NCBI GenBank assembly: GCA_036244855.1
Contig: BQKZ01000005.1
Span: 126,303 to 190,302, forward strand
Direction: 5' to 3'
Length of the DNA stretch: 64,000 nucleotides
Origin: Temnopleurus reevesii
Lineage: Eukaryota > Echinodermata > Echinoidea > Temnopleuroida > Temnopleuridae
In this document: piece by piece, positions 48,459-60,400 of the stretch
How positions within the stretch are numbered: the stretch's first letter is position 1
Layout: every line of letters begins with the position of its first letter
The notes under the pieces: generated by a model
Seen by the model: only the letters and a program-made list of their open reading frames with translations
What the model was told of the DNA's origin: nothing
Database searches by the model: none
Translations under genes and position numbers: made by a program

Positions 48459-51400
48459 CCTACCATGTTACACAGCAGATTGAGTGAGATTCAATATTCA
48501 AGCCCATCATCACTGGATGACTGATGATATAGATAGCTGTAACGGCGGACTGGTTTTGGTAAACCAAAGGGTGTGGCTTAAATCTGTTCATCTTGGAGGT
48601 TTTCCTAGAGGATCATAGCCCTTAATGCGAGAGATTCCTATCAGCCAAATGCTCCAAAAGACGCATATACTTTTTTTCAATATGAGTGCAAGGGAGGATC
48701 AAAATGCCTGGGACTGGAACACAAGTCATGAGACTTTGTAGGTCTGAAGGTGATAAGCCATTAAACATGTGGTAGAAAGATGAGAAATTTTTATTCAAGC
48801 TCATCATCTGACTAATTAAGTGATGAAAATGTAGCAATGATGAATTTGTTCACTTGTGGGCTTAGCTTTTAAACTTCTTTGCTTAGTCTTGCACATTCAG
48901 AAAACAGAAATGAAGGAATACCCTAAGAAAGAAAGGCATTTTTTTATTTTGAAAGCTAAGCATTTCTTATTTGTGAGTAAGCTCTATTAATGTCATGTGA
49001 AAGTGGATGCCCCCACTATAAAATCCAACATTATCTTCTTCACTTGATCATGTTAACCTTTTACCTCCCCATACCCAATTTCAGTCTTTTCAACTGAGAT
49101 CCCTCAGCGATTGATCCAGTTGGATTAATAAGCATATTTACATAGCTGCCAACTGTTACTGATTTTTAGTAATTATTACTAATTTGGGGCGTAAATTTGT
49201 AATGTTTTCTGTAAAATTCACAAGAGATTACTGATAAGATAAGTACCATACATTTTAATGTATAATACGTGAAGATTGCTAATTAGTGGGAGGATTATTA
49301 ATAGTTTCCACTCTCTCATGTTGGCAGCTATGTATTTGTGCCATGGTTGTGTTTCTTTTATCTCTGATCGCGAGTCTGTATCATATTGATGGTATGGGAG
49401 CTTACCTTCTTGAGGTAATTCAGTAGAGGTATGCACACAATTCAAACATTTAAGATCCAAAGAATGAATTTAGAATGAGGGTTATCACTGAATGCAGGAA
49501 ACCGTCTCTAGTCTTACTCGTGTGCATCTCTAAGAAACATAGAGTGGAGCAATGTATTCCACAGCGATTTAAGAAACATTCAGCTGTAGAATGTACAGAG
49601 ACTAAAGTGTGCTACAGTCATATATCGAGAAGAAAAATTTATATTACTACAATTCAATATGGCGTTTGTATGCACTTTGCTATATGATTGGAAGACAGAG
49701 TACAATATATTGAGCACAACATGATGTTCCGGCAATCCTCAATGTTACTTGTAGACAATATGACAAGAAGGATATTCTTTTGATGACATACTTTGACTAT
49801 AAAGGGGAAGAATACATACAAGAAATTACTCTCCATTGAGTGTTTTCAATCTTGTAACTTGGTATAATCGACAATGAAAAATATCATGGGAAATATTGTT
49901 GCTTTGTGTGATGGGGATCCTAACATTTTTGGTTGGTCAATCATTGTGCTAAAGTGTGAGTGCTAATGTATACACACAGTTTGCTCTTTTACGGGCAATT
50001 ACACTTTAAAGGCTTTATAGTAACAGCATGATAATGTTTCCAATGATGGTCAGATATTGATCTTTGGAAAAAAAGGAGAATGAAACTTTTATACTAATCA
50101 TGTAAACAAAATTTTTAGCGCAAGTACTTTTATAAAGTCAGTAGGGAAGTTGTATCAAATTCTGTGCAAAGACCAATACTCCCAGTCCGGAAATAACTGG
50201 CATATGATTTTCAACATGCAAAATGGATTCATGTGAAAAGTCATGATATACATTTTATAAGCATATTGGTCATACAAAAACTCTTGAATTTTGTGAGGAA
50301 GAGCGAACTAATTTGACCAGATTTCCAAAAAGTAGTTTGGAAATGTAAATTACCTACAGTAACTGCCATCATTACAAAAGCAATGCTTGTCTTGGATAGA
50401 TTTTAATATTCCACCATTTCAGGTTACTTTGCAATGAACAATTTTAGTAATTCTGTCTGTGTCTCGTTTTGGCTCTATAAAAACAAATGGACTGCAGTGT
50501 AGGAGACTAAGGGATTTGATGGAGGGCCAAGCATTATTGTACTGAAATGTAATGGGTATTAAAAGCAGCATTGTCATAAAGATGCATAGCTTGTTGTATT
50601 CTGTTTTCAAGCCCAGTTTTGATTTTTCATTGTTCATCCTTCATGTATTCATTCTGTTTTCAGTATGACTATCTTTTCATTCTTTGAATTTCTATCTACA
50701 TTGTGTCATTATTTCACCCAGTTTTTATTGCTCCCACCAATGCTGGTGATGCTGGTGGCAGAATCTACTAATTAATCCAGTTGTTCCTATCCCACAATTA
50801 TACACTTTGATTTCTATTGTTAAGCATACCATGTATATGCTGGGTCAAACTAACAAAGTTCGTCTAAAATCATTTTATAACATATTCAGAACTCTATGTT
50901 GGAACACATTTATATTGGATTTAAATGTATATTGGGCATCAATTTAAATTTGAAGTTAATTTTCATAATATTTTATTCAATTGGAAATTGCAACCAAATT
51001 GACTCTATATTTTGATACTACACCCCAGGCCTGAAATTGACTGGGGTATTCAAGGCAAATTCATAAAAACCTTGCAACTTATGAAGACCTTGCGTACAGC
51101 CTGTCTTAATCATAGAGAACTTAGGGAATTGATGATAACTATCAATAAGCGTTTAGAGTTTCTAATAATCTTTAAATTTTCTGGCAAGCTTTTAATAGCC
51201 TGATGATGATATCTCATATGGTGTTCCCCCTGTATCGACTTGTCAACTAATTGACCATTGGTCAGTGGCAATGCTTAGCGAGAAAGCATAGCATGCATAT
51301 TTCGAGAGACAGCCCAACATCATACAAAACCTGAAAGGCTTTAGAAAGTCCTCAGGAGAGGATGAATGATTGCAAATTCAAGGTTAGTAGAAGATGTTAC

Positions 51401-51792
51401 AACTTGTTTAAAGAGTGAAATATGACATAAAAGATGATTGAAATGAGCAACTGGTCTAGTATCTTCTGTTTCCCCATATTGTCGTTTCCCATACACTAAA
51501 TGTTGGCGCATATTTTTCTTCTTGTATAGTTTCCTTGGTCATCGGTAGTTCACACATCAGATAGGGGAATCATGCTAACAGGGTGAATAAAAACAATATT
51601 TTGGATGTGTGAGTCGCTTGCCTTTATCAATGATGTATGTATTGTTCTGTTTATGTAAATGTAAAGATTATGTTTATATTTATGCTTATGAAGCAAATAA
51701 ATTTAATTATCAGAAACAGGTTATTTGTCTTGCATGATTCAATACTATTTGAGATAATTCAGAATCTGAACTATTCACTATTTATGAAATAC

Positions 51793-52190
51793 AACAGTGG
51801 AACCTCACTTGAAAGAGCATGTGGACCTGGCTCTTGCCTTTTAACCAGAGGGCCAAGGTTCAAGTCCCACCCATGGCCTTAATTTCCTTCAGCAAGAAAT
51901 TCATCCACATTGTGCTGCACTCAACCCAGGTGAGGTGAATGGGCATCTGGTAGGAATATTTATTCCTTGAAATGCCATGTTTGCTAGTGTACGCCGGGCT
52001 AAAGCCATGGCAATAATAATGCAAAGTGCCTTGAGCACTCCGCGGAGTGGATGCGTGCGCTATATAAATTGCATCTATTATTATTATTATTACATTAAGC
52101 AAACTCTTGTGATAACAAGGTTGATTTTCCTGGTCCTATCACTTTGCATTTTATACTGCCATGGCTCTGATATAGGGTTTCTATAGTAGC
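51793..52190 (+). mobile_element. tRNA-derived SINE apparently nested in a pogo-like MITE
   Basis: The outer left piece, ACAGTGGAACCTCACTTGA, matches MITE left ends near 39.6 and 61.2 kb. The outer right piece (from about 52094) contains AACAAGGTTGATTTTCCTGG, matching a MITE interior. Between them, about 51805-52093, is a SINE with a B-box GGTTCAAGTCC (about 51857-51867), a GCGCTATATAAATTGCA segment and a terminal ATT tail. The SINE therefore seems to have landed inside an older MITE. Confidence 0.65.
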
Positions 52191-52439
52191 TAATTTTCCA
52201 TGTCCAAGCAGCTCATTGTGAATTCCCTTTTATTTTCTTTCCCTCTTCCACCAGTTTTTATTCTTTTCTACTTTGGTCACTTTTATTGGTTTTCTCTCTT
52301 CAAAATCTTCAGTGACTTCACAAGCAAGCAGAGAAATAAAGTATTTTTTGCATGGCCCTAAAAGATACATCCCATCATAGTTATTTATGCTATAATAATT
52401 TCAACCGATACCCCCATTTTTGTAATACGTGAACCTACG

Positions 52440-52607
52440 TACAGTCAAACCTCGTTATAACGAGGCCCATATGACAAGAGAAATCGTCTCTTTTATATTG
52501 AAACCTTGTTATATCAGGGCCAAAATACAATAAAACATAAAGAGATGGGACCTTGATATGATGAAATCTCTTTAAATCAGTGCTCTTTATAACGAGGTTG
52601 GACTGTA
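52440..52607. mobile_element. Pogo/Tigger-like MITE, well-preserved copy
   Basis: Left end TACAGTCAAACCTCGTTATA and right end TATAACGAGGTTGGACTGTA are nearly perfect inverted repeats with TA flanks. It is the cleanest member in the window, 168 bp. Confidence 0.85.
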
Positions 52608-54220
52608 CTAGCATGATCTATTGATGATCTTATACCTTTGAAGTAGGAGATCTGCCAATGGATTTGATCTTCATGCCCCTGTGTCGGCCCAGCATTTCTG
52701 AAAATTAAAAATGCTCCCTAAATGCACACTATATGTAGGACTGACGTTCGTTGCGCTCAAGGAGCGTAAGCCGAGTGTCAGTCCATTATATGACCAGCAA
52801 TCTTTGTGTCCAGGGAGGGTTTTAAATTTTCAAAAACTCGGCCGATACAGGCTAATAATGCAAAGGTTTGAGTCAGCCTTAATATACAGCTGGCTTGTTA
52901 TAAAAGGATCTGATGTTAATCTTCCTTGTATGAAGAGATAGTGATCTGGTCGTAACTCTTTACAAATGCATTGTACTAAGTTTCCACTGTATTTACTAAA
53001 ACCATACATCCTTTGTGAATACATGTACAGGCAAATGGAAACATTACAAGCATTTTGCCTTTTGGTTCTACAAAATAATTCCACAGAAGCATCAATGTAT
53101 GAATTGTTTTGTTTTTATTGTGTTCATAAACAAACAAATAATAGTTCATCTTTGAGTTTCTAAACACAAAAAGAATATCTACACCTCCAATGTTGACAAA
53201 ATGAAGGCCCTTGCAGGCATTGAAATGACAATAAAGAATATTGATACAACAAACGAAAAAAATACCTCCTCAAAAGTTTTCCACAGACATGCCCTAATAC
53301 TAGCATATTTTACCATTGACCATGTCCTGAAACTTCCAACACTTGCATTACATGTTTGTCTTTAGAGAGGCAAAAGCCTACTTAAAACACTGAACCATTT
53401 TAAAATATGGTATAGAATGGAATAAACCACTTTCCTTGTTATGATAGTACATTTCATCAAACTTAATTGTGACCGTTGTGTATACCGGTAATCAAATGTC
53501 AACTTGAATCTTTCTAGAACCCCAGACCCAAATATGAAATTCATTTAGACAATACTTATGCACAATGTAAATTTTACAAAAATACATTGACAAACAAGTT
53601 GACAAGGTACATCTTTGTGACTTGGAAACAATCATCAAATATTGTTAACGGTGACAATTACATGCAAGCAGCTTCATATCATATATTTGATAAGCATATA
53701 ATCTTAGAATTGGATTCCACAGAGTGCTTAATGATTATCACACAAAAATATGATTGTGCAAATTATGCACCAAGCTTTGTTAAACGATGGTATAACAATC
53801 CCAAATTTAGATGCAAAGTTTAAAATTCAGTGCGATATGAAAGTGCATCGGATGAATACACAAGTGTATTTTACCCTTGATAAACAAAGTGTGTCTGTAG
53901 ATTCATTTATATCATAAAACAATGATCAATGAATATGATATTTATTTCTGCACATGCAACCAATATCTTGCAAATTACATATATTGTGGCTTTAACAAAA
54001 CTAAATTGCAATTGAAATTCCTAACTATTGTGATAAACAACCTTATTGTTTTAACTTGATCTGGTCCAGTTTCTCTGGGTAATTATCACTTTAACACATC
54101 TTCGGCACATCAACATGTAGTAGATCAAAACTTACCACACAGAGAGGAAACATGACGTAAATTGATCTACATGTAGTATATTTTCAATATCACATGGGAA
54201 TATCATGGTACGGTGGAAAA

Positions 54221-54376
54221 CCAGGGTGGTGTTTCACCAAGTTACGAAGACTTAACAACTGTAAGAAAGACTGGATTAGGGTAATGACTTAGATGCTCAA
54301 TCATTCAGCACAAGAAATGTTACAAATAATTCTTAAAGTCGTTAAGACTTTTGTAACTCGCTGAAACATCACCCAG
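54221..54376. mobile_element. MITE of the GGGCAGTGTTTCAC family, copy 2
   Basis: Ends CCAGGGTGGTGTTTCACCAA and CGCTGAAACATCACCC are inverted repeats. It shares AGTTACGAAGACTTAA-like and GTAAGAAAGACT words with the copy near 10.3 kb. Confidence 0.65.
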
Positions 54377-55696
54377 TTCTATATATTCTACATTTAACAC
54401 GGAATGATATTCCTGCCATATCAAGTTGATTTTTGACTGTCCAAAGAACCTCATTAAACTGGGTTTCCACTGTACACACCATCTTATATTTGTGATGTAT
54501 TCTAACACATGAATGTGAATGTGGAACATATTACATTCAGAACTAATATCAAAAGGCACTTTGTGATTCACAGTGAACAAATTGGACGATGAGACTCTTT
54601 AAAATACAACCATAAATGAAGCATTCAAAGACACAACAATTCACATATATAAAGCGCGTACAAACAAAACCGTAAGTTATTTGGTGTATGATGAGTATAT
54701 CATCTAGTAGGTATTGTAAAATACTAATCATATTCTGTTTTACGTTAGAGTTGGAATTTAAATGCTACCTGAAAATTAGGGAAAAACATGTTTTAATGGG
54801 TATGAATAGTTGAGGCTTTCATACATCAACATCATCCTCGTTGATATCATTGTAGGCAATTGACATGTCAATCTTTGTATTGTGTCCAATTACAAATTTA
54901 AATTCTTGGAATCTCTGTGAGCTCAAGATTTGGACAAAAGACTACAGGTAGATGCAAAATAAAGTTGAGACTGATTACATACATGTCTACAGTAATGAAG
55001 TTTAGGATAAAACAAGGATCTTTTTCCTATTCGCGTTTTGATAATTTATTCTCCTCACTTTCCTTACCGAAACAATCTTTAACTTTATTTGTATAACATG
55101 AACATACACACATGTACATGACTTCTTTAGGGTATCAATAGCTGCAGAACACCCAAACAAGAATTAAATAAGAATTCATGGAATGTTCTAAATATAAAAG
55201 AAATTATCAATAATCCTAAATAATCCCCAATTAGATCATATTCAGCTGGTATAGAACACGATATTACAAAATAATAAGATTTAAAAAGCAACATTCAGAG
55301 TGAAAATAAATATCAAACTATGGGCTTCTACTGCATAGAAGAAAAAAAGTTACATACAATACCCTAGTTACAAAGCCAGATAACTTAGCCGTTAATTATC
55401 AAAGCACTGATTGGAACAAAAATAACCAAACATTTGAAGCTGAAGGATATTCTATCTCAAGAACATGCTCATGAAATTTGACCAATCATTCACAAGGGAA
55501 TAAAAACAATCTTATTTAAACAACTTTTAGGGAGCACAATCATTCATTCATGGTTCAAACTTGCCGATCATTCTTTTAAAGAAATAATAGTTATTCAATA
55601 TTGGTATAATGCATAATAGGGAGGGTTATCTTGTGTTTGATGAAAATATATGCATAAATAAATTAATTGGAAATTCTAAATATATGACAGACTAAA

Positions 55697-55774
55697 GGGG
55701 TGTTACTTGAAACTCGCGATCAATTGCAAGTTGCAGTTGATTTGCAACTGATCTTAAGTTTCTGGCAACACCCC
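55697..55774. mobile_element. Short MITE of the GGGGTGTT family, copy 3
   Basis: A 78-bp version with GGGGTGTTACTTGAAACT and AAGTTTCTGGCAACACCCC ends and the internal TTGCAAGTTGCAGTTGAT word seen in the 31-kb copies. Confidence 0.65.
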
Positions 55775-56420
55775 TAGAGGTTAAATAAACTATAGAATAT
55801 ACAGTTCTCCATTGTATTTTCAGTACTGTTCTTCTCAACTGCAGGGCCATTACGAGTGATGTTGAATCAAATGGCACCTCTTAAAAATATGACCTTATAA
55901 ATATCTATGAACATACTAATGGTATCAAGCACTATAGAATTTTTTATTTTCCATGTCACATTGCTATAATAGAAAGTTTAGGGCAAACCTAATAAACAAA
56001 ACTAATAAGAAATTAACAACAGAAAGGAAGCATTACTTTCAATTATCCTGAGTCTTGATTACATTACAAGAAAATCTGAAGCCTCAAATGTGATGGACCA
56101 TACGATGGATATCATAAAAAGTATTGACAATGGTTGAACTTTGTTGGTACATCAAAATTTTACAAAAAAATGTTCACCTAATTTTTAGCATACTATGGCG
56201 ATTCCCAGAAAGTTACGAATGATTACAAAATGATAATTACCAACCAAAGGCATTATCAAAATATATTTTCTGAAGGACAGATACAGTACATGCATAAGAA
56301 CAGACAGCCCTGAGAAGACCAGGGCCCCACTGCATAAAGCTTAAAAATATGACAACTTTGCCATTAAGCCCTTTGCAGCCTTGTGTTAATAGGCTGAACC
56401 ATGCCATGGCGTTTTCTTGG

Positions 56421-56654
56421 TACAGTCTTACCTTGTTATAACGAGGTCATTGGGACCAGAGAAATTACTTCCTTTTTTGTCTTTACATTTTTTTCATTTT
56501 TTATTCTTTCTTATATTTTTTTTTTTATTATATTGAAACCTTGTTACATCAGGGCCAAATTACAATAAAATACAAAGAGATGAGACCAGGAAAATTACCT
56601 TGTTAAAACGAGAGCTCGTTATATCAGCGCTCTTTATAACGAGATTTGACTGTA
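56421..56654. mobile_element. Pogo/Tigger-like MITE with T-rich insertion
   Basis: It runs from TACAGTCTTACCTTGTTATA to GAGATTTGACTGTA, with TA flanks. A T-rich stretch of about 60 bp near 56470-56530 makes it longer than its relatives. Confidence 0.75.
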
Positions 56655-57432
56655 CACATGATGTACACATAAATGTACATGTACACATAAATTTAAGTTT
56701 AATGCAATGGGCCCCAGAATGGTCATTTGCATCCTATTGCAAATCCCCATTTCAATCGACCACTTTTGTAATGTATTCAAATTTATTCATGTTTGCCAAG
56801 ACAAATTAGTTATGCAGCTGTCAAAAAATGGTGACAATATAATATTCAGAATGCCACTAGCATACATTGCTACATTGGACAAACATTGCAGCTTGACCAA
56901 CCTAGCAACAACCATTACATGCTTTCCACATCCCTTCTATTGAAATACGATTGTTCTATATCAAGAAAACAAATATCTTGTCATTGTTCGTTTGACAAAG
57001 AAGCGTGCATAAATTTGAATAAATTACGAAAGTGGCCTATTCTATGCTATCAAAATACTCTGCATTCCTATGTGCTAAATGTATAAATTGAAATATAAAA
57101 CAAACTAAAATAAACACAAAATAACGCATTGTGAGAAAAATATCTAATTTGCATGTGGGTCTGAATTGTAAGCATGCGATGCAGACTGAAGCGAGTGTCA
57201 ACATTTTCATCAAAAGCAATGACCCCAAAATTTGGACCATGTACATCGTAACATCAATTTCAAATTCTCAGTGCAACCCAAACTAACACTCACACACTCT
57301 CTCATTCTCTCTCTTTCTCTCTCTCTCTCCCTCTTGATTAGTGCCAGTGTCATCAGTCAATTAATTCATATCTAACACATAAAAAATGTATCTCTCTCTT
57401 GATGATATCTACAACAAAATATTTGATGAGCC

Positions 57433-60400
57433 TTAGAATCCTTGGAGACCATTATATACAGTTTGCGCCGATGTCTGCTTGAGTATCGATTGTAGACCTA
57501 GGCAAAAGAGAACGAAAGGAAATAAATCTCCATTATACTGTGACAGAGTCTAGAAACTTGCAATTAGAGTGTTACTGCAGGTAAGTATTTTATTTCCAAT
57601 ACCAATGCAACTGTAAATGTTCCAATATTAACTTGCATTGAATTTCCTTGCAAGTTATAGGTAAACCTTAGACCAACAAAAAATGTGAAATATAATGCTT
57701 GGTTCATAACTTTTTCTCTTAACATCATTCTTCACTTTCATTTATCAACTCAATAATATAGGTCAAATATAGGTCAAACATAGCGCTCAACTTTTTGTAG
57801 TGAAAATATATGAAACCTTATTCCAAAAACAGATTATATTTGAATGAACTTTAGACATATCAGGCAAGTAAAGAAACCACACATTAACTTTCAGTGTACA
57901 ATAATCAAACATAGCAATTTTTTTTTCAATCTTGACATTGAGTCATCATTATTGCATAGAGTATGACCTATCTAATTTGTGCTTCATAAAGTTGTGCACA
58001 GATCTCACACGACAGTATGAACGACTGGTGAGCATTTCTCGCACTCAAAGATAACTCCTGGTGCTGCATCCCACCAAATAAAGTATTACCAGTCGTTCGT
58101 ACAGGCGTGCGTAAATCTACGCACAGCTTTTTGCCTAGAATCATACCAAAGTTTCCTCACAGCTCATTATTCTGACTTACTTTCTTTTTGTTCTGTGCTC
58201 ATATCTCCTTTAGGGAAGTCCACATCAAATGTAATAATAAGTGTTCCTCTGGCGTTATTGTTTTCATAGTTTGGCATTCCTTCTCCTTTCTTCCTCATCT
58301 TAGCACCAGGCCATGTTACTTTATCTCGCATTATATGTACCTGGAAAAATGAGTAATTGAAAGGACATATTTAAATAGGGTGCTTAGGATTGGTGAAACA
58401 ATGCTTTTGTTGCTCAGGGAAAACACACACAAACTGTACATGTACCTGTACTTGCAATTCCTATCAATTACTTACTTGAACACCAAATGCTACATAAAAA
58501 AATATGCTATGCATTTCAGTATGTCTCAATAAAAACAGAAATCTCACCTTTAAATAATTTTCATTCAAACTCCTCATACTCCAATACATATCTGCCGTTC
58601 AAAAAAAGCCATAGAATAGTACATACGTATTTTCCTATGGTAGGGTAACTGCTCATTTGCAAAAATGACTGATACCAAGTAGACACCAAAGTGAATCAAA
58701 TTGAATATCACCATAAATAATTCTAATCAATGATATGATAAGTAGAACAACCAGGGCAGTATTTCACCAAGTTATGAAAGACGTTGAGAACGACAGTTCT
58801 TGTTCTGACTGATTGAGATTCTTGCAGGTATCATTAACGCATTCCAGTCATTCTTGAAGTCGCTCTTCACTTAAGAACAATTTGGTGAAACACTGCCTAG
58901 CTCTGTAGAATATTCTTTAACGATTATATCATCTGTATCAAATAAATCAAGATGTTCTTGCGTTTCAAATCAAAACTCCACATCAGCATTCCTCTTGCAG
59001 ATGAGATGACATACCATTTATGAAATATAAGATACATACATAGAGCATAGACAATAATAAAATCCATTTGTTTATACTTACTTTATGGCCATCTAAATGT
59101 TTAATATCCATTTCAAAGCCTGTCAAGGCATCCACTAATGATATAGTGATGTTTGTATAAAGATCATCTCCCTTCCTTTCAAAGATAGGGTGCCTGCAGG
59201 AATAATATCACATATAATCATTAAAATCACAAAGATTCTATAAGGATCGGGAAAACAATAATCATACATTCTGGGTCATACTCACTCGAATTTGCTTCGA
59301 TGAGCATAAAAAGACATTTTCCCCATTTATTACATTGATCCTTTAAAAAATGTGTTGACCTGAAGGAATATTTTGATTTTCCATAAGGAATAAGCATACA
59401 CCATCAATTAATAGGACCTACATGCATTTTTTGCAAATCTGAATTGTGCAGTAAGGTTAAAATTACTTACAATTCACACAAATATGTTTTTTTTAGTTTT
59501 TAAGGTTTTTCATTGGCAAAGGCTATCAGCAATTCAAGCACGTTGCCCTTAGATATTACACAAATACATAACTGCTCAATTTGACAAATGTGTTTGAGTG
59601 CTTTCTACTTAAATCAGTTTAGTATTTCATTGAGTTCAGGCAGTAGGTTAAGGCTCAAATATATGTATCAATAAAATGTAATCAATTTTGCTACAGAACT
59701 GCATTAAAAAAAAAATCGATACAAAACAAGTAAAACTTACTTTAATGCTATAATTTTAAATCTAAGATCTCCTGGTTCTCCATCCATGTGTGGTTCACCT
59801 ACAGACAAGTAAACAAACAATATAAACAATAAAAAATCTCATGGGCTTATCACGGATATGCGGGAAAACGTACCGGTAGTTAAAACCTATATAACCACAC
59901 AAAGTATGTCACAAAACTGAGTACACCTCTATCATTTGACTTTAAAGGGAACCCGGAGGCAAATGGCTCCCTAAAAACTCCAAGGGGCTCCTTGAAAATC
60001 AGTTGAGAAGCCCGGCTGGCTCATCAGCTGGGAAGCCCGGCTGGCTCATCAGCTTTTTTGACAAATTGATTTTCATAAAATTACAAAATAAAACTGGGCT
60101 TCACGAGACTTATACAGGCTCCCCCAAAATAACGTTAAGGAGCCCGGCTGGCTACCTAAAGGAAAAGTAAAGGTCAAACCCTGTTTGGGCAATTACTTTT
60201 TGGATTTACCAGCATTTTCTGGATGACTCATAAAATATGGTATCAATATACGCAGGTTAAAATAATTTGGAACTGTTCTTAAAATAAAATAATTGTGTAA
60301 TGACCCAGATGTACTTACTTTGGTGAAATACTGTACAGTATAAGTACAAGAATGCTTACTGACTTGGGTGCGTTACCAAAAAGGTGTACAATTGCAAAAC

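Larger units (their letters stand above)
48459..57432. other. 3'-flanking DNA between AARS2 and DNAJB11
   Basis: No coding exon is recognised. The left part should contain the AARS2 3' UTR; the first clear AATAAA I find is at 51586-51591. The right part should contain the DNAJB11 3' UTR, with a minus-strand AATAAA at 56787-56782. In between are a SINE, several MITEs and a CT-rich tract near 57296-57336. Confidence 0.55.
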
